Below, piece by piece: positions 1 through 5,748 of a stretch of 12,634 nucleotides of DNA; the first letter of the stretch is position 1; the number at the start of each line of letters is the position of its first letter. The notes below the pieces were generated by a model. It had not been told where the DNA came from. It saw nothing but the letters and a program-made list of their open reading frames with translations, and made no database searches. The stretch comes from JBBPXY01 sp038200435 (lineage in GTDB: Bacteria; Actinomycetota; Thermoleophilia; Solirubrobacterales; Solirubrobacteraceae), in assembly GCA_038200435.1 (NCBI GenBank), contig JBBPXY010000080.1, forward strand, positions 1 through 12,634, given 5' to 3'. The position numbers were made by a program, and so were the translations under genes.

Positions 1-46
1 GCTGCCTGCTCTTCGGACAGGTCCTCGCGTTAGCGTGCAACTTCAT
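1..46 (-). CDS. IS481-family transposase, N-terminal 15 residues (partial)
   Basis: An ATG at 46-44 on the minus strand opens a frame reading MKLHANARTCPKSRQ up to the window edge. The MKLHANA start is characteristic of IS481-family DDE transposases, whose N-terminus is a helix-turn-helix DNA-binding region that recognises the element ends. A near-perfect Shine-Dalgarno sequence, AAGGAGG (minus strand, 60-54), lies 7 nt before the ATG, which fixes the start. The catalytic core would lie to the left of the window, so whether the transposase is intact cannot be judged. The ribosome binding site and start codon both fall inside the inverted repeat described at 43-108. Confidence 0.8.
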   Translation of the reverse strand, partial: MKLHANARTCPKSRQ

Positions 47-108
47 CCGGTGTCCTCCTTGAGACTGGTGGCTTCGACACCAACCAGCCTTCAAGGGGCA
101 CCGGATGA
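43..108 (-). promoter_or_regulatory. Long hairpin over the transposase ribosome binding site and start codon
   Basis: Positions 43-52 (TCATCCGGTG) are the exact reverse complement of 99-108 (CACCGGATGA). Inside this 10-bp stem, 57-62 pairs with 91-96 (CCTTGA/TCAAGG) and 65-69 pairs with 83-87 (CTGGT/ACCAG). In the minus-strand transcript the start codon (46-44) lies in the outer stem, and most of AAGGAGG (60-54) lies in the second stem. This would block translation of any transcript that enters from outside the element through its end. Comparable start-site masking by read-through transcripts is known for IS10 and IS50; applying it here is inference. Confidence 0.65.
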
Positions 109-136
109 CTACGGACCAACGCTCCTAGGAACTACA

Positions 137-142
137 CCTAGA
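137..142. repeat. Presumed IS481 target site (one copy of the target duplication)
   Basis: CCTAGA lies immediately outside the proposed IS end. It matches the NCTAGN target known for Bordetella IS481, which is duplicated on insertion. Only this copy is in the window. A second CCTAGG occurs at 124-129 inside the proposed end, so CTAG alone is not decisive. Confidence 0.5.
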
Positions 143-195
143 TCTGATCGACCGGGCCAACGATCTCTCGCCCCTGCCACCTGCCACCTGCCGTC

Positions 196-1089
196 CTACG
201 CTGCTGTCCCCGCCGCCGGCGCCCCCGGCGACACCGCGAACGCATACGCGGCGGCCAGCCCCGCCCACGGCTGGTAGGGCGCGAAGAACTCCCGCACCTG
301 ATCCTCTGAGGCGCGCGAGCGCGGGTCGTCGTTTGTGAGCCGCCCGACGAGCTTGAGGTAGCCGAGGTCGGCAGCGGGCAGGCGGTCGAGCCGGCCCTGG
401 CCGCGCAGCGCGAGCATCTCGACGGTCCAGCGGCCGATGCCCGGTATGGAAAGAAGCCTGCGCCACCCTCGCTCCTCCTCCTCGGGCGAGCCGCGTAGGA
501 CCACCCGCCCGTCAGCCACCTCGCGAGAGGCGCGCCTCAGAGCGAGCGCCCGCCCGGCGGCGAGATCCCAGCCCTCGAGCCGCGCCGGCGCGACGCCGGC
601 CACGGCCTCGGGCAGCGGCGCGTCGCGCAGGCCGGTGCGCGGGCACCGTCGCCCGAGCACTCGCACCATCCGGCGCTGGATGCCGGCCGCACGCCCATAC
701 TCGATCAGCTGCTCGGTCACCGCCCAGGCGAGCGCCTCGAAGGGCTCCGGGCGCCGCGAGACACGCAGCCACGGCCGGTCGCGCACAGCCCGTCCGAGCA
801 AGGAATCGCAGCGGAACCGCGCGTGGAACGCGGCCAGATCGTCATCGACCCCGAGCGCGAAGCGCATGCGCACGATGCCCTCCTCGGCGGCGCGCGATGT
901 CGCGGCTTGAGCGCCGAAGAGCACTCGCTCCGGCGCTGTCTGGGCCACCCGTACTACGACGGGCTCGCCGTCGACGTGCAGCAGGCGGTGCACGACTCCG
1001 GAGCGCACGCGCATCAACCCGTCCATGCCTCCGCGCGAGGGCAGGCGAAAGGCCCAGCGAGGCGTGACCTCGAGCCGGTGCTCGATCAA
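196..1089 (-). CDS. AlkA-type DNA-3-methyladenine glycosylase (HhH-GPD superfamily)
   Basis: This 297-aa protein matches the length and layout of AlkA-type glycosylases, which remove alkylated bases such as 3-methyladenine to start base excision repair. An N-terminal region (about 1-95) is followed by the helical HhH-GPD domain. The helix-hairpin-helix is at 212-226, with core IPGIGRWTVEML, and the catalytic aspartate is D241 in LPAADLGYLK, aligned with D238 of E. coli AlkA. No C-terminal iron-sulfur cysteines are present, so it is not an endonuclease III type. The start is a TTG at 1089-1087, which overlaps the TGA of the upstream GNAT gene by 4 nt. There is no clear Shine-Dalgarno, so translation is probably coupled to the upstream gene. 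Methionines at 22 and 26 would cut into the N-terminal domain. The exact substrate range is inferred from family. Confidence 0.88.
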   Translation of the reverse strand: MIEHRLEVTPRWAFRLPSRGGMDGLMRVRSGVVHRLLHVDGEPVVVRVAQTAPERVLFGAQAATSRAAEEGIVRMRFALGVDDDLAAFHARFRCDSLLGRAVRDRPWLRVSRRPEPFEALAWAVTEQLIEYGRAAGIQRRMVRVLGRRCPRTGLRDAPLPEAVAGVAPARLEGWDLAAGRALALRRASREVADGRVVLRGSPEEEERGWRRLLSIPGIGRWTVEMLALRGQGRLDRLPAADLGYLKLVGRLTNDDPRSRASEDQVREFFAPYQPWAGLAAAYAFAVSPGAPAAGTAA

Positions 1090-2531
1090 TCGCGGCCGAG
1101 GAGGTGCACGTCCACGAGGAACGAGCGGGAGCCGACGACGGGAAGCCCTCCGCCCCCCTTGCCGCGCCCGCGCCCGGAGAGGCGCCGCGTCGAGCGTCGC
1201 CGCAGAACGGCCGTAGCCACGACTCCGGCGGCGAATCCCGCGCCCGCGGCGGTCATGGCCTGCACGTTCGCCATCGGAGCGGGCCGGGCGAGAGGAAGGG
1301 CTCTGACCTCGGCGACCTCGACCGATTCAATTGGCTCGGCCGGTACGGGACGCAGATCGGGCGCGGTCATGGTCTCCATGGTGACAGCGGAAGCGGTCGA
1401 CGGCTCCAGCTCCTTCTCGTACAGCCGGTAGCGCCGCACGATCTTGCCTCCCATCCCTTCCATCGCGCGGTTCATCGACTTGTTCGATTCGAGGATCCAG
1501 CCCATCTCGCCGCCCTTCTGCGCGGTGCGCGCCGCCGACTCGAAGTGCAGCTGGTAGAAGCGCGCCGCGATCCCGGTGTGCTGGTAGTCGCGCTTGACCC
1601 CGAGGGCGAAGACGCGGACGCGGTCGATCTTGCGGCGCCCGAGCAGGAACTGCGCCCATCCGATGGGGAACAGCCGGCCGTTCATCTTCTTGAAGACCTG
1701 GTTGTAATCGGGGAGGGTCAGAGCCGCGCCGAGCGTCTGGCCGTCCTTTTCGGCGATAAAGGCCCAGTTCTCGTCGAGGAGCGGCTTGAGCTGGCCGGCG
1801 TAGTGGCGCACCTCCTTCTCGGTGAGCGGCACGAAGCCCCAGTTGCGCTCCCACGCCTCGTTGTAGACCTCGAGAAAGCGCCCGACCTCGGCCTGGATGT
1901 CCTTCTTGCGCATCGGCCGCACCTTGATGCCGTGCTTGCTCTCGACCTCGGCCGCCATCTGCCAAATCGCCGGATGGACCTCGGAAGCCTGTCCCGCGTC
2001 GTTGTAGAGCTCCCACATCAGCGTGTCCATCGCCTTCTCGAGCCCCGCCTCCTCGAGTAGTCGCGGGTAGTAGCGATGGGTCCAGTCCGTGAGCACGATC
2101 GCGGGACGCTCGAACCCCTCGACGAGCACCCCGCACTCGTCGTTGGTCGTGAAGTTCATGGGGCCGACCATGCGGTCGCGCCCGCGAGCGCGCAGCCAGC
2201 TCTCGGCGGCGTCGAGCAGAGCACGGGCCACCTCGGCGTCGTCCTCGCACTCGAAGAAGCCGAAGAGACCCCAGGAGTTGTCCTGGAACTCGTTGAGGTG
2301 CTGGTCGACCTGCGCGGTGATCCGGCCCACGGCCTGGCCGTCACGCCAGGCGATGAAGTACTCCGCCTCACCGTGTTCGAAGAACGGATTCTTCTTGCGG
2401 TCGAGGAAGCGCTTGCGGTCGTAGAGGACGGGAGGGACCCAGTTCTCCTCGTTACGATAGAGCCGCCACGGCAGCCTGATGAAGGTGTTCAAGTCGCCCT
2501 TCGAAGCGACCGTCGTTATCTCGAGAGCCAT
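1086..2531 (-). CDS. GNAT-fold N-acyltransferase, YghO/bacterial ceramide synthase-like
   Basis: This 481-aa protein has a conserved core up to about residue 374. Visible signatures are RLPWRLYRNEENWVPP (19-34), KKNPFFEHGEAEYFIAWRDG (46-65), GPMNFTTNDECGVLVEGFE (123-141) and a second GNAT-like segment with ALGVKRDYQHTGIAARFY (309-326). I recognise this as the long GNAT family that contains E. coli YghO. As I recall the literature, Caulobacter bacterial ceramide synthase, which N-acylates the long-chain base, belongs to this family. Residues 375-481 are an unusual tail: a Pro/Ala/Glu linker, a short hydrophobic helix (about 426-443), then a Gly/Arg-rich stretch. The start is an ATG at 2531, 18 bp from the divergent serine palmitoyltransferase-like gene, which supports a shared sphingolipid role. 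The acyl substrate is unproven. Another GNAT reaction is possible. Confidence 0.72.
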   Translation of the reverse strand: MALEITTVASKGDLNTFIRLPWRLYRNEENWVPPVLYDRKRFLDRKKNPFFEHGEAEYFIAWRDGQAVGRITAQVDQHLNEFQDNSWGLFGFFECEDDAEVARALLDAAESWLRARGRDRMVGPMNFTTNDECGVLVEGFERPAIVLTDWTHRYYPRLLEEAGLEKAMDTLMWELYNDAGQASEVHPAIWQMAAEVESKHGIKVRPMRKKDIQAEVGRFLEVYNEAWERNWGFVPLTEKEVRHYAGQLKPLLDENWAFIAEKDGQTLGAALTLPDYNQVFKKMNGRLFPIGWAQFLLGRRKIDRVRVFALGVKRDYQHTGIAARFYQLHFESAARTAQKGGEMGWILESNKSMNRAMEGMGGKIVRRYRLYEKELEPSTASAVTMETMTAPDLRPVPAEPIESVEVAEVRALPLARPAPMANVQAMTAAGAGFAAGVVATAVLRRRSTRRLSGRGRGKGGGGLPVVGSRSFLVDVHLLGRD

Positions 2532-2549
2532 CTAGAGCCGACACTACAC
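2532..2549. promoter_or_regulatory. 18-bp divergent spacer with a possible leaderless promoter for the GNAT gene
   Basis: Only 18 bp separate the two divergent ATGs (2531 on minus, 2550 on plus). Neither has a Shine-Dalgarno sequence. On the minus strand TAGTGT (2546-2541) fits the actinobacterial TANNNT -10 consensus and lies 9 nt before the GNAT ATG, which would give a leaderless or nearly leaderless mRNA. I see no equally good -10 for the plus-strand gene. Confidence 0.35.
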
Positions 2550-3812
2550 ATGCCGACTTCAGTCGACGTATTCGCCAAGGTGCGCGGCCACGACCGCGCC
2601 GAGCAGCTCGAGGCGGCCCGCGCGGCCGACCTGCTCCCCTACTTCCGCCGCCTCGAGTCGCCCGCGGCTCCGGTGGTGGAGATGGAGGGGGCCGAGCGGA
2701 TCATGCTCGGGTCCAACAACTACCTGGGCCTGACCGGCGACGAGCGGGTCATCCAGGGCGCGCGCGATGCGCTGGAGCGCTACGGGACCGGACTCACGGG
2801 CTCGCGGCTCCTCAACGGCACGATCGACCTTCATCTCGAGCTCGAGCGCGAGCTCGCGGAGTGGCTCGAGGTCGAGGACGCCATGGTCTTCACCACCGGC
2901 CACCAGGCGAACATCGGGGCGATCGGCACGATCCTCGGGCCCGGCGACACCGTCGTGGTCGACTCCGGCGACCACGCGTCGATCCTCGACGGATGCATCC
3001 TCTCGCGGGCAAAGCTGCGGCCCTTCCGCCACAACCGTCTCGATCGCCTGGAGAAGACACTGAAACGCGCCTCGGGAGACGATGGCGGAGTGCTCGTGGT
3101 GGTCGACGGCGTCTTCTCGATGGAGGGCGACGTCGCGCCCCTCGCGGAGATCGCCGAGCTCTGCGCGCGCTTCGGCGCGCGCCTGATGGTCGACGAGGCT
3201 CACGCGCTCGGCGTGCTGGGCGCGCGCGGCGCCGGCACCAGCGAGCTGCTGGGCGTGGAAGGGCAGGTCGACCTGCGGATGGGCACCTTCTCCAAGTCGC
3301 TCGCGTCCTGCGGCGGGGTGATCGCCGGGTCCCATGAGGTCATCGACTACCTGCGAATCCACTCGCGCGCCTTCCTGTTCACCGCCTCCGCGGTGCCGGC
3401 GGCGGTCGGCGCCGCCCTCGCCGCGGTGCGGATCTGCCGCTCATCGGAGGGCCCCGAGCTCTTCGCCCGCGTGCTCGACAACGCGCGCTCCCTGAGCGAG
3501 GGCCTGCGCGCGCTCGGCTTCGCGGTGGTTCAGCCGACAGTGCTCCCCGACGGCACCGAGGTCGTCACTCCGGTCGTCCCCGTTCTCGTCGCCGACGACT
3601 GGCGAGCGATCCTGCTCTGGCGGGCGCTTTACGACGCCGGCGTGTACGTGAACGTGGCGGTCCACCCCGCCGTGCCACCCGGCGGCGCGATGCTGCGCAC
3701 CAGCGTGATGGCCACGCACGACCGGGCGACCCTCGACCGCGCACTCGACGCCTTCGCCCGGGTCAAGTGCGCGTTCGAAGACGAGCACGGGGCGCTGCCG
3801 AGCGGTCACTAG
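2550..3812 (+). CDS. Alpha-oxoamine synthase, serine palmitoyltransferase-like (PLP-dependent)
   Basis: This 420-aa fold-type I PLP enzyme condenses an amino acid with an acyl thioester and loses CO2. Expected residues are present: H142 stacking on PLP (SGDHASILDG), D215 and H218 (MVDEAHALGVLG), Schiff-base K249 (GTFSKSLASCGG) and carboxylate-binding R383 (PAVPPGGAMLRTSVMATH, 374-390). The motifs GTGLTGSRLLNGTIDLH (79-95), VDGVFSMEGD and TFSKSLAS resemble bacterial serine palmitoyltransferase more than 8-amino-7-oxononanoate synthase (BioF) or glycine C-acetyltransferase (Kbl). The length equals the 420 aa of Sphingomonas serine palmitoyltransferase. The frame is open upstream to 2076, but that part is antisense to the GNAT gene, so the ATG at 2550 is chosen. 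The GNAT partner favours 3-ketosphinganine synthesis, but Kbl-like activity remains possible. Confidence 0.78.
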   Translation: MPTSVDVFAKVRGHDRAEQLEAARAADLLPYFRRLESPAAPVVEMEGAERIMLGSNNYLGLTGDERVIQGARDALERYGTGLTGSRLLNGTIDLHLELERELAEWLEVEDAMVFTTGHQANIGAIGTILGPGDTVVVDSGDHASILDGCILSRAKLRPFRHNRLDRLEKTLKRASGDDGGVLVVVDGVFSMEGDVAPLAEIAELCARFGARLMVDEAHALGVLGARGAGTSELLGVEGQVDLRMGTFSKSLASCGGVIAGSHEVIDYLRIHSRAFLFTASAVPAAVGAALAAVRICRSSEGPELFARVLDNARSLSEGLRALGFAVVQPTVLPDGTEVVTPVVPVLVADDWRAILLWRALYDAGVYVNVAVHPAVPPGGAMLRTSVMATHDRATLDRALDAFARVKCAFEDEHGALPSGH

Positions 3813-3833
3813 ACGCCTCTTGGTATCAGCCAG

Positions 3834-3855
3834 GCTTGTCCAAAATTTCACAAGC
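3834..3855. repeat. Inverted repeat after the oxoamine synthase gene
   Basis: GCTTGT (3834-3839) and ACAAGC (3850-3855) form a 6-bp inverted repeat around a 10-nt A/T-richer loop. It lies 22 bp after the stop codon of the oxoamine synthase. No T-run follows, so it is at best a weak terminator; an operator is equally possible. The left arm with its next bases, GCTTGTCCAA, recurs exactly at 3933-3942. Confidence 0.35.
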
Positions 3856-3906
3856 GCGTCACGAGAAGAAAACCGCGCTCTGAGCGCACGTCCTGCTGGT
3901 TCTCGG

Positions 3907-3936
3907 TTGACCCTTCCGGGGGGGCGCGGCTAGCTT
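3907..3936 (+). promoter_or_regulatory. Housekeeping-type promoter for the integration host factor gene
   Basis: TTGACC (3907-3912) and TAGCTT (3931-3936) are separated by 18 bp and match the sigma70-like -35 TTGACN and -10 TANNNT pattern of actinobacteria. Transcription would start near 3943 and leave a leader of about 147 nt before the ATG at 4090. The spacer is very G-rich (3918-3924 is a run of seven G). Confidence 0.6.
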
Positions 3937-3942
3937 GTCCAA

Positions 3943-4089
3943 GTCGCCGCAGGGCGGGCGGCGGGGTGGTTCAACCGGCCCCGCCACTCGGAACCGGCGA
4001 CTGCAGAAAGGGGTGAGGGGAGGTCGCCTCGTGATCTCCGACGCCCTCAACCGGCCGTGCCCAACAGCAGCGAGGGAGAGAACTAACCG
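3943..4089 (+). promoter_or_regulatory. Structured 5' leader of the integration host factor mRNA
   Basis: The proposed leader contains a strong hairpin: GGCGGGG (3960-3966) pairs with CCCCGCC (3979-3985), with further GG/CC pairing around a TTCAA loop. A smaller GAGG/CCTC stem is at 4020-4030. The 10-mer TCAACCGGCC occurs twice (3971-3980 and 4047-4056). A purine-rich GGGAGAG (4074-4080) lies 9 nt before the ATG and probably acts as the ribosome binding site. No known riboswitch class is recognised. The length and structure suggest post-transcriptional control, which is inference. Confidence 0.4.
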
Positions 4090-4437
4090 ATGAACGTCGT
4101 AACCACCGCTTCGAGCGATCCACAGCACCTGCGCGCCTTGGCGCGCGCCAACGAGATCCGTCTTGCTCGCGCCGAACTCAAGCGTGGAGTGGCGCAGGGA
4201 CGCGTCTCGGCTGCCGAGGTGATCATCGACTGCCCTTGGGAGGCGCAGAGCATGACGGTGGCCGACGTACTGATGAGCCAGCGCCGCTGGGGCCTCACGC
4301 GCTGCCGCAAGGTGCTGTTCGCCCTGCAGCTCTCTGAGCTCAAGACCGTCGGAGCGCTCACGGAGCGGCAGCGCCATGCGCTCGCCGGACGCCTGCGCGC
4401 CGGCGCACCCGCCGAGCCGGCGCTCGCGCTCGCCTAG
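4090..4437 (+). CDS. mihF: Integration host factor, actinobacterial type (mIHF family)
   Basis: This 115-aa basic protein is like the nucleoid-associated mIHF of mycobacteria and streptomycetes, which is unrelated to the HU/IHF fold of Enterobacteria. It binds and bends DNA, compacts the nucleoid and assists recombination and replication. A basic N-terminal helix (about 14-37, LRALARANEIRLARAELKRG) is followed by the helix-two-turns-helix DNA-binding domain (about 55-103): MTVADVLMS, then RWGLTRCRKVLFALQL, then GALTERQRHALAGRL. The family motif usually reads LPGVGK, with a glycine, before the recognition helix; here it is RRWGLTRCRK, a divergent but recognisable form. The C-terminal tail is Ala/Pro-rich. 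The gene is monocistronic, has its own promoter and long leader, and converges with the VOC gene 21 bp downstream. No terminator hairpin is obvious between them. Confidence 0.85.
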   Translation: MNVVTTASSDPQHLRALARANEIRLARAELKRGVAQGRVSAAEVIIDCPWEAQSMTVADVLMSQRRWGLTRCRKVLFALQLSELKTVGALTERQRHALAGRLRAGAPAEPALALA

Positions 4438-4458
4438 AACGACCGCTGAAGGACTCGT

Positions 4459-4881
4459 CTACCTGCTCGCGATCTCGACGATGTGCTCGTCGGGATCGCG
4501 CAGGTAGATCGAGCTGAATCCTCCACGCTCGAAGATCTCGGTGCACGGCACGCCTCGCTCGCGCAGGTACTCGCGCCAGGCCTCGAGCTCGAGTGCGGAG
4601 TCGATCGCGAGAGCGAAGTGGTGGGTGGCGCCGGCGCCAGGGCGTCCCGCGTCGGTTTCGGCGTACTCGAGCAGGGTCACGAGCGTCCCCGGAGTGCCGT
4701 CCGCATCGCCGAACACCAGGCGCCGCGCGGCGAGGTCGTCCGGGTTGGCGTCATCGGCGACGAGTGCGAGCCCGAGCACATCGCGGTAGAAACCGATGGT
4801 CCGGTCGGCCTCGCGGCAGATGGCCGTGACGTGGTGCAGGCCGGTGATGCGCATGCGCCGAGGTGAAGGAGGAGCACTCAT
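4459..4881 (-). CDS. VOC superfamily (glyoxalase/dioxygenase fold) metalloprotein
   Basis: This 140-aa protein consists of two beta-alpha-beta-beta-beta units of the vicinal oxygen chelate fold. It starts with MRITGLHHVTAICREADRTIGFYRDVLGL, spread over 10-38. Likely metal ligands are H17 (LHHVT), H87 or H88 (THHFALAID) and E136 (EHIVEIASR). This layout fits ring-cleavage dioxygenases, glyoxalase-like enzymes and their many uncharacterised relatives, so the reaction cannot be named. The chosen ATG at 4881 lies 7 bp after the stop of the upstream membrane protein. The frame is open to 4956, but that would overlap the neighbour heavily, and an internal ATG at 4854 is also possible. It is the last gene of a four-gene minus-strand unit. 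Confidence 0.8.
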   Translation of the reverse strand: MSAPPSPRRMRITGLHHVTAICREADRTIGFYRDVLGLALVADDANPDDLAARRLVFGDADGTPGTLVTLLEYAETDAGRPGAGATHHFALAIDSALELEAWREYLRERGVPCTEIFERGGFSSIYLRDPDEHIVEIASR

Positions 4882-4888
4882 GGGCTGC

Positions 4889-5272
4889 TCAGAACGAGAT
4901 GCCGACGGGGACCGGCTCGGAACCCGCGAACACGAAGAACCAGAGCAGAAAAGCAACGATCGCCGTTCCCGAGCTCAGCACCAGCATCACCTCGAGGGCG
5001 AAGTGGCCAGTGTCCTCCTGGCCGCGAGCCACCCGGATGGCGCGGTAGCGGTCGCTCAGCCACCCGAGCACCGGGATGGCCAGCAGGATCGTGCCCACCA
5101 CACCGATCGCCATGGCTCCCACGGCCGCTCCCAGCGACTGCGTTGCCCCCTGGATCTGCGACCCGATCCACAGCCAGCCGAGCGGGATCCCCACCCACAT
5201 GAAGAGGCTGGCGCCGAACATCATCACCAGCAGAACGACGGCCGCCGAGCCGCGGTGCAGCAGGTCGCGCAC
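4889..5272 (-). CDS. Small integral membrane protein, function unknown
   Basis: This 127-aa hydrophobic protein has about three to four membrane segments: roughly 9-38 (long enough for one or two helices), 47-72 and 92-116. A charged cytoplasmic-type loop (RYRAIRVARGQED, 75-87) lies before the last segment. I recognise no family motif. The start is a GTG at 5272-5270, supported by a good Shine-Dalgarno (GGAGGT, minus strand) 8 nt upstream. It sits 17 bp after the stop of another small membrane protein and 7 bp before the VOC gene, so it is part of one transcription unit. A partnership with the adjacent membrane protein is plausible, but nothing in the sequence shows it. Confidence 0.75.
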   Translation of the reverse strand: MRDLLHRGSAAVVLLVMMFGASLFMWVGIPLGWLWIGSQIQGATQSLGAAVGAMAIGVVGTILLAIPVLGWLSDRYRAIRVARGQEDTGHFALEVMLVLSSGTAIVAFLLWFFVFAGSEPVPVGISF

Positions 5273-5289
5273 TAGCGACTACCTCCGTC

Positions 5290-5748
5290 CTAAGTAGGGA
5301 GTCCTCCGGAGCGCCGCTTGTAGGCGCCACGGAAGAGCCAGAAGCAGACGCCGAAGACCGCGGCACCGGCCGGCAGCAGGACGAACCGCGGGGCGCGCGC
5401 GAAGAAGAGCACCGCGAGGAGCGCTACGGCCACGGTAGCCGCCAGCACGAGCGAATGCGGCTTGTAGCCCGCGAAGTGCTCCCGAATCGACAGCTCGAGA
5501 CCGGCCAGAGAACCGAGCGCCATGGCGCAGGCGAGCATGATGCGGCCCGTGTTGTCGCCGCGCACGAGGCCGATGACGGCGATGACCATCGCCGTCAAGA
5601 CACACAGCTCGACGAGGGGGAAGCTGCCCCAGGGTGCGTCGGGAGCCTCGCCCCGGCGCGAACGGCGACGCGGCGGAGGGGGTGGCGGATCGACGCGCCG
5701 GCCGACGGTCGAAGGCGTGGTTACGCGCTTGCGGCTGCGGCGTCCCAC
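5290..5748 (-). CDS. Small membrane protein with basic, proline-rich N-terminus, function unknown
   Basis: This 152-aa protein has an N-terminal cytoplasmic-type tail rich in Arg and Pro (1-40, including a run of six prolines at 21-26). Four predicted membrane helices follow, near 45-62, 69-86, 99-117 and 121-139, with the short C-terminus basic (AYKRRSGG). No family is recognised. The likely start is a GTG at 5748-5746 without a clear Shine-Dalgarno; it overlaps the 3' end of the upstream gene by 28 nt, which suggests translational coupling. The next gene begins 17 bp downstream. Dense arginine codons in the tail are the only compositional oddity. Confidence 0.72.
   Translation of the reverse strand: MGRRSRKRVTTPSTVGRRVDPPPPPPRRRSRRGEAPDAPWGSFPLVELCVLTAMVIAVIGLVRGDNTGRIMLACAMALGSLAGLELSIREHFAGYKPHSLVLAATVAVALLAVLFFARAPRFVLLPAGAAVFGVCFWLFRGAYKRRSGGLPT

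Larger units (their letters stand above)
1..136 (-). mobile_element. End of an IS481-family insertion sequence (partial, runs off the left edge)
   Basis: The minus strand, read from 136 leftward, begins TGTAGTTCC, has a leader of about 90 nt, then a strong ribosome binding site and the first codons of an IS481-type transposase. Family knowledge: IS481-family elements have ends that begin with TGT, and IS481 of Bordetella pertussis targets NCTAGN. Here the six bases directly outside the proposed end (137-142) are CCTAGA, which fits that target. The other end and second target copy lie outside the window, so the boundary at 136 is an inference from the TGT end plus the target fit. The element sits about 55 bp downstream of the DNA glycosylase gene and breaks no recognisable gene here. 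Confidence 0.75.

Noticed and set aside
28..120. attC-like integron recombination site (long imperfect hairpin near GTTAGC and CCAAC)
   Set aside because: The flanking boxes do not fit RYYYAAC and GTTRRRY, and the hairpin is better explained by the transposase start.
174..193. Short tandem repeat CTGCCAC
   Set aside because: About two and a half copies of a 7-mer in GC-rich sequence; no evidence of function.
35..277. Plus-strand 80-codon frame over the IS end
   Set aside because: No ribosome site; it runs across the inverted repeat, the IS boundary and the 3' end of the glycosylase gene.
1104..2060. Plus-strand frame of 318 codons opposite the GNAT gene
   Set aside because: Shadow of the GNAT reading frame; no recognisable domain and biased composition.
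2076..2549. N-terminal extension of the oxoamine synthase to 578 residues
   Set aside because: The extra 158 residues are antisense to the GNAT gene and have no family similarity. A 420-aa protein from 2550 matches the known length exactly.
3943..4089. Cyclic-di-AMP (ydaO-type) riboswitch in the leader
   Set aside because: The conserved blocks of that class are not present in the right order; only general GC-rich hairpins are seen.
4438..4458. Bidirectional terminator between the convergent integration host factor and VOC genes
   Set aside because: The 21-bp gap has no stem-loop or T-run.
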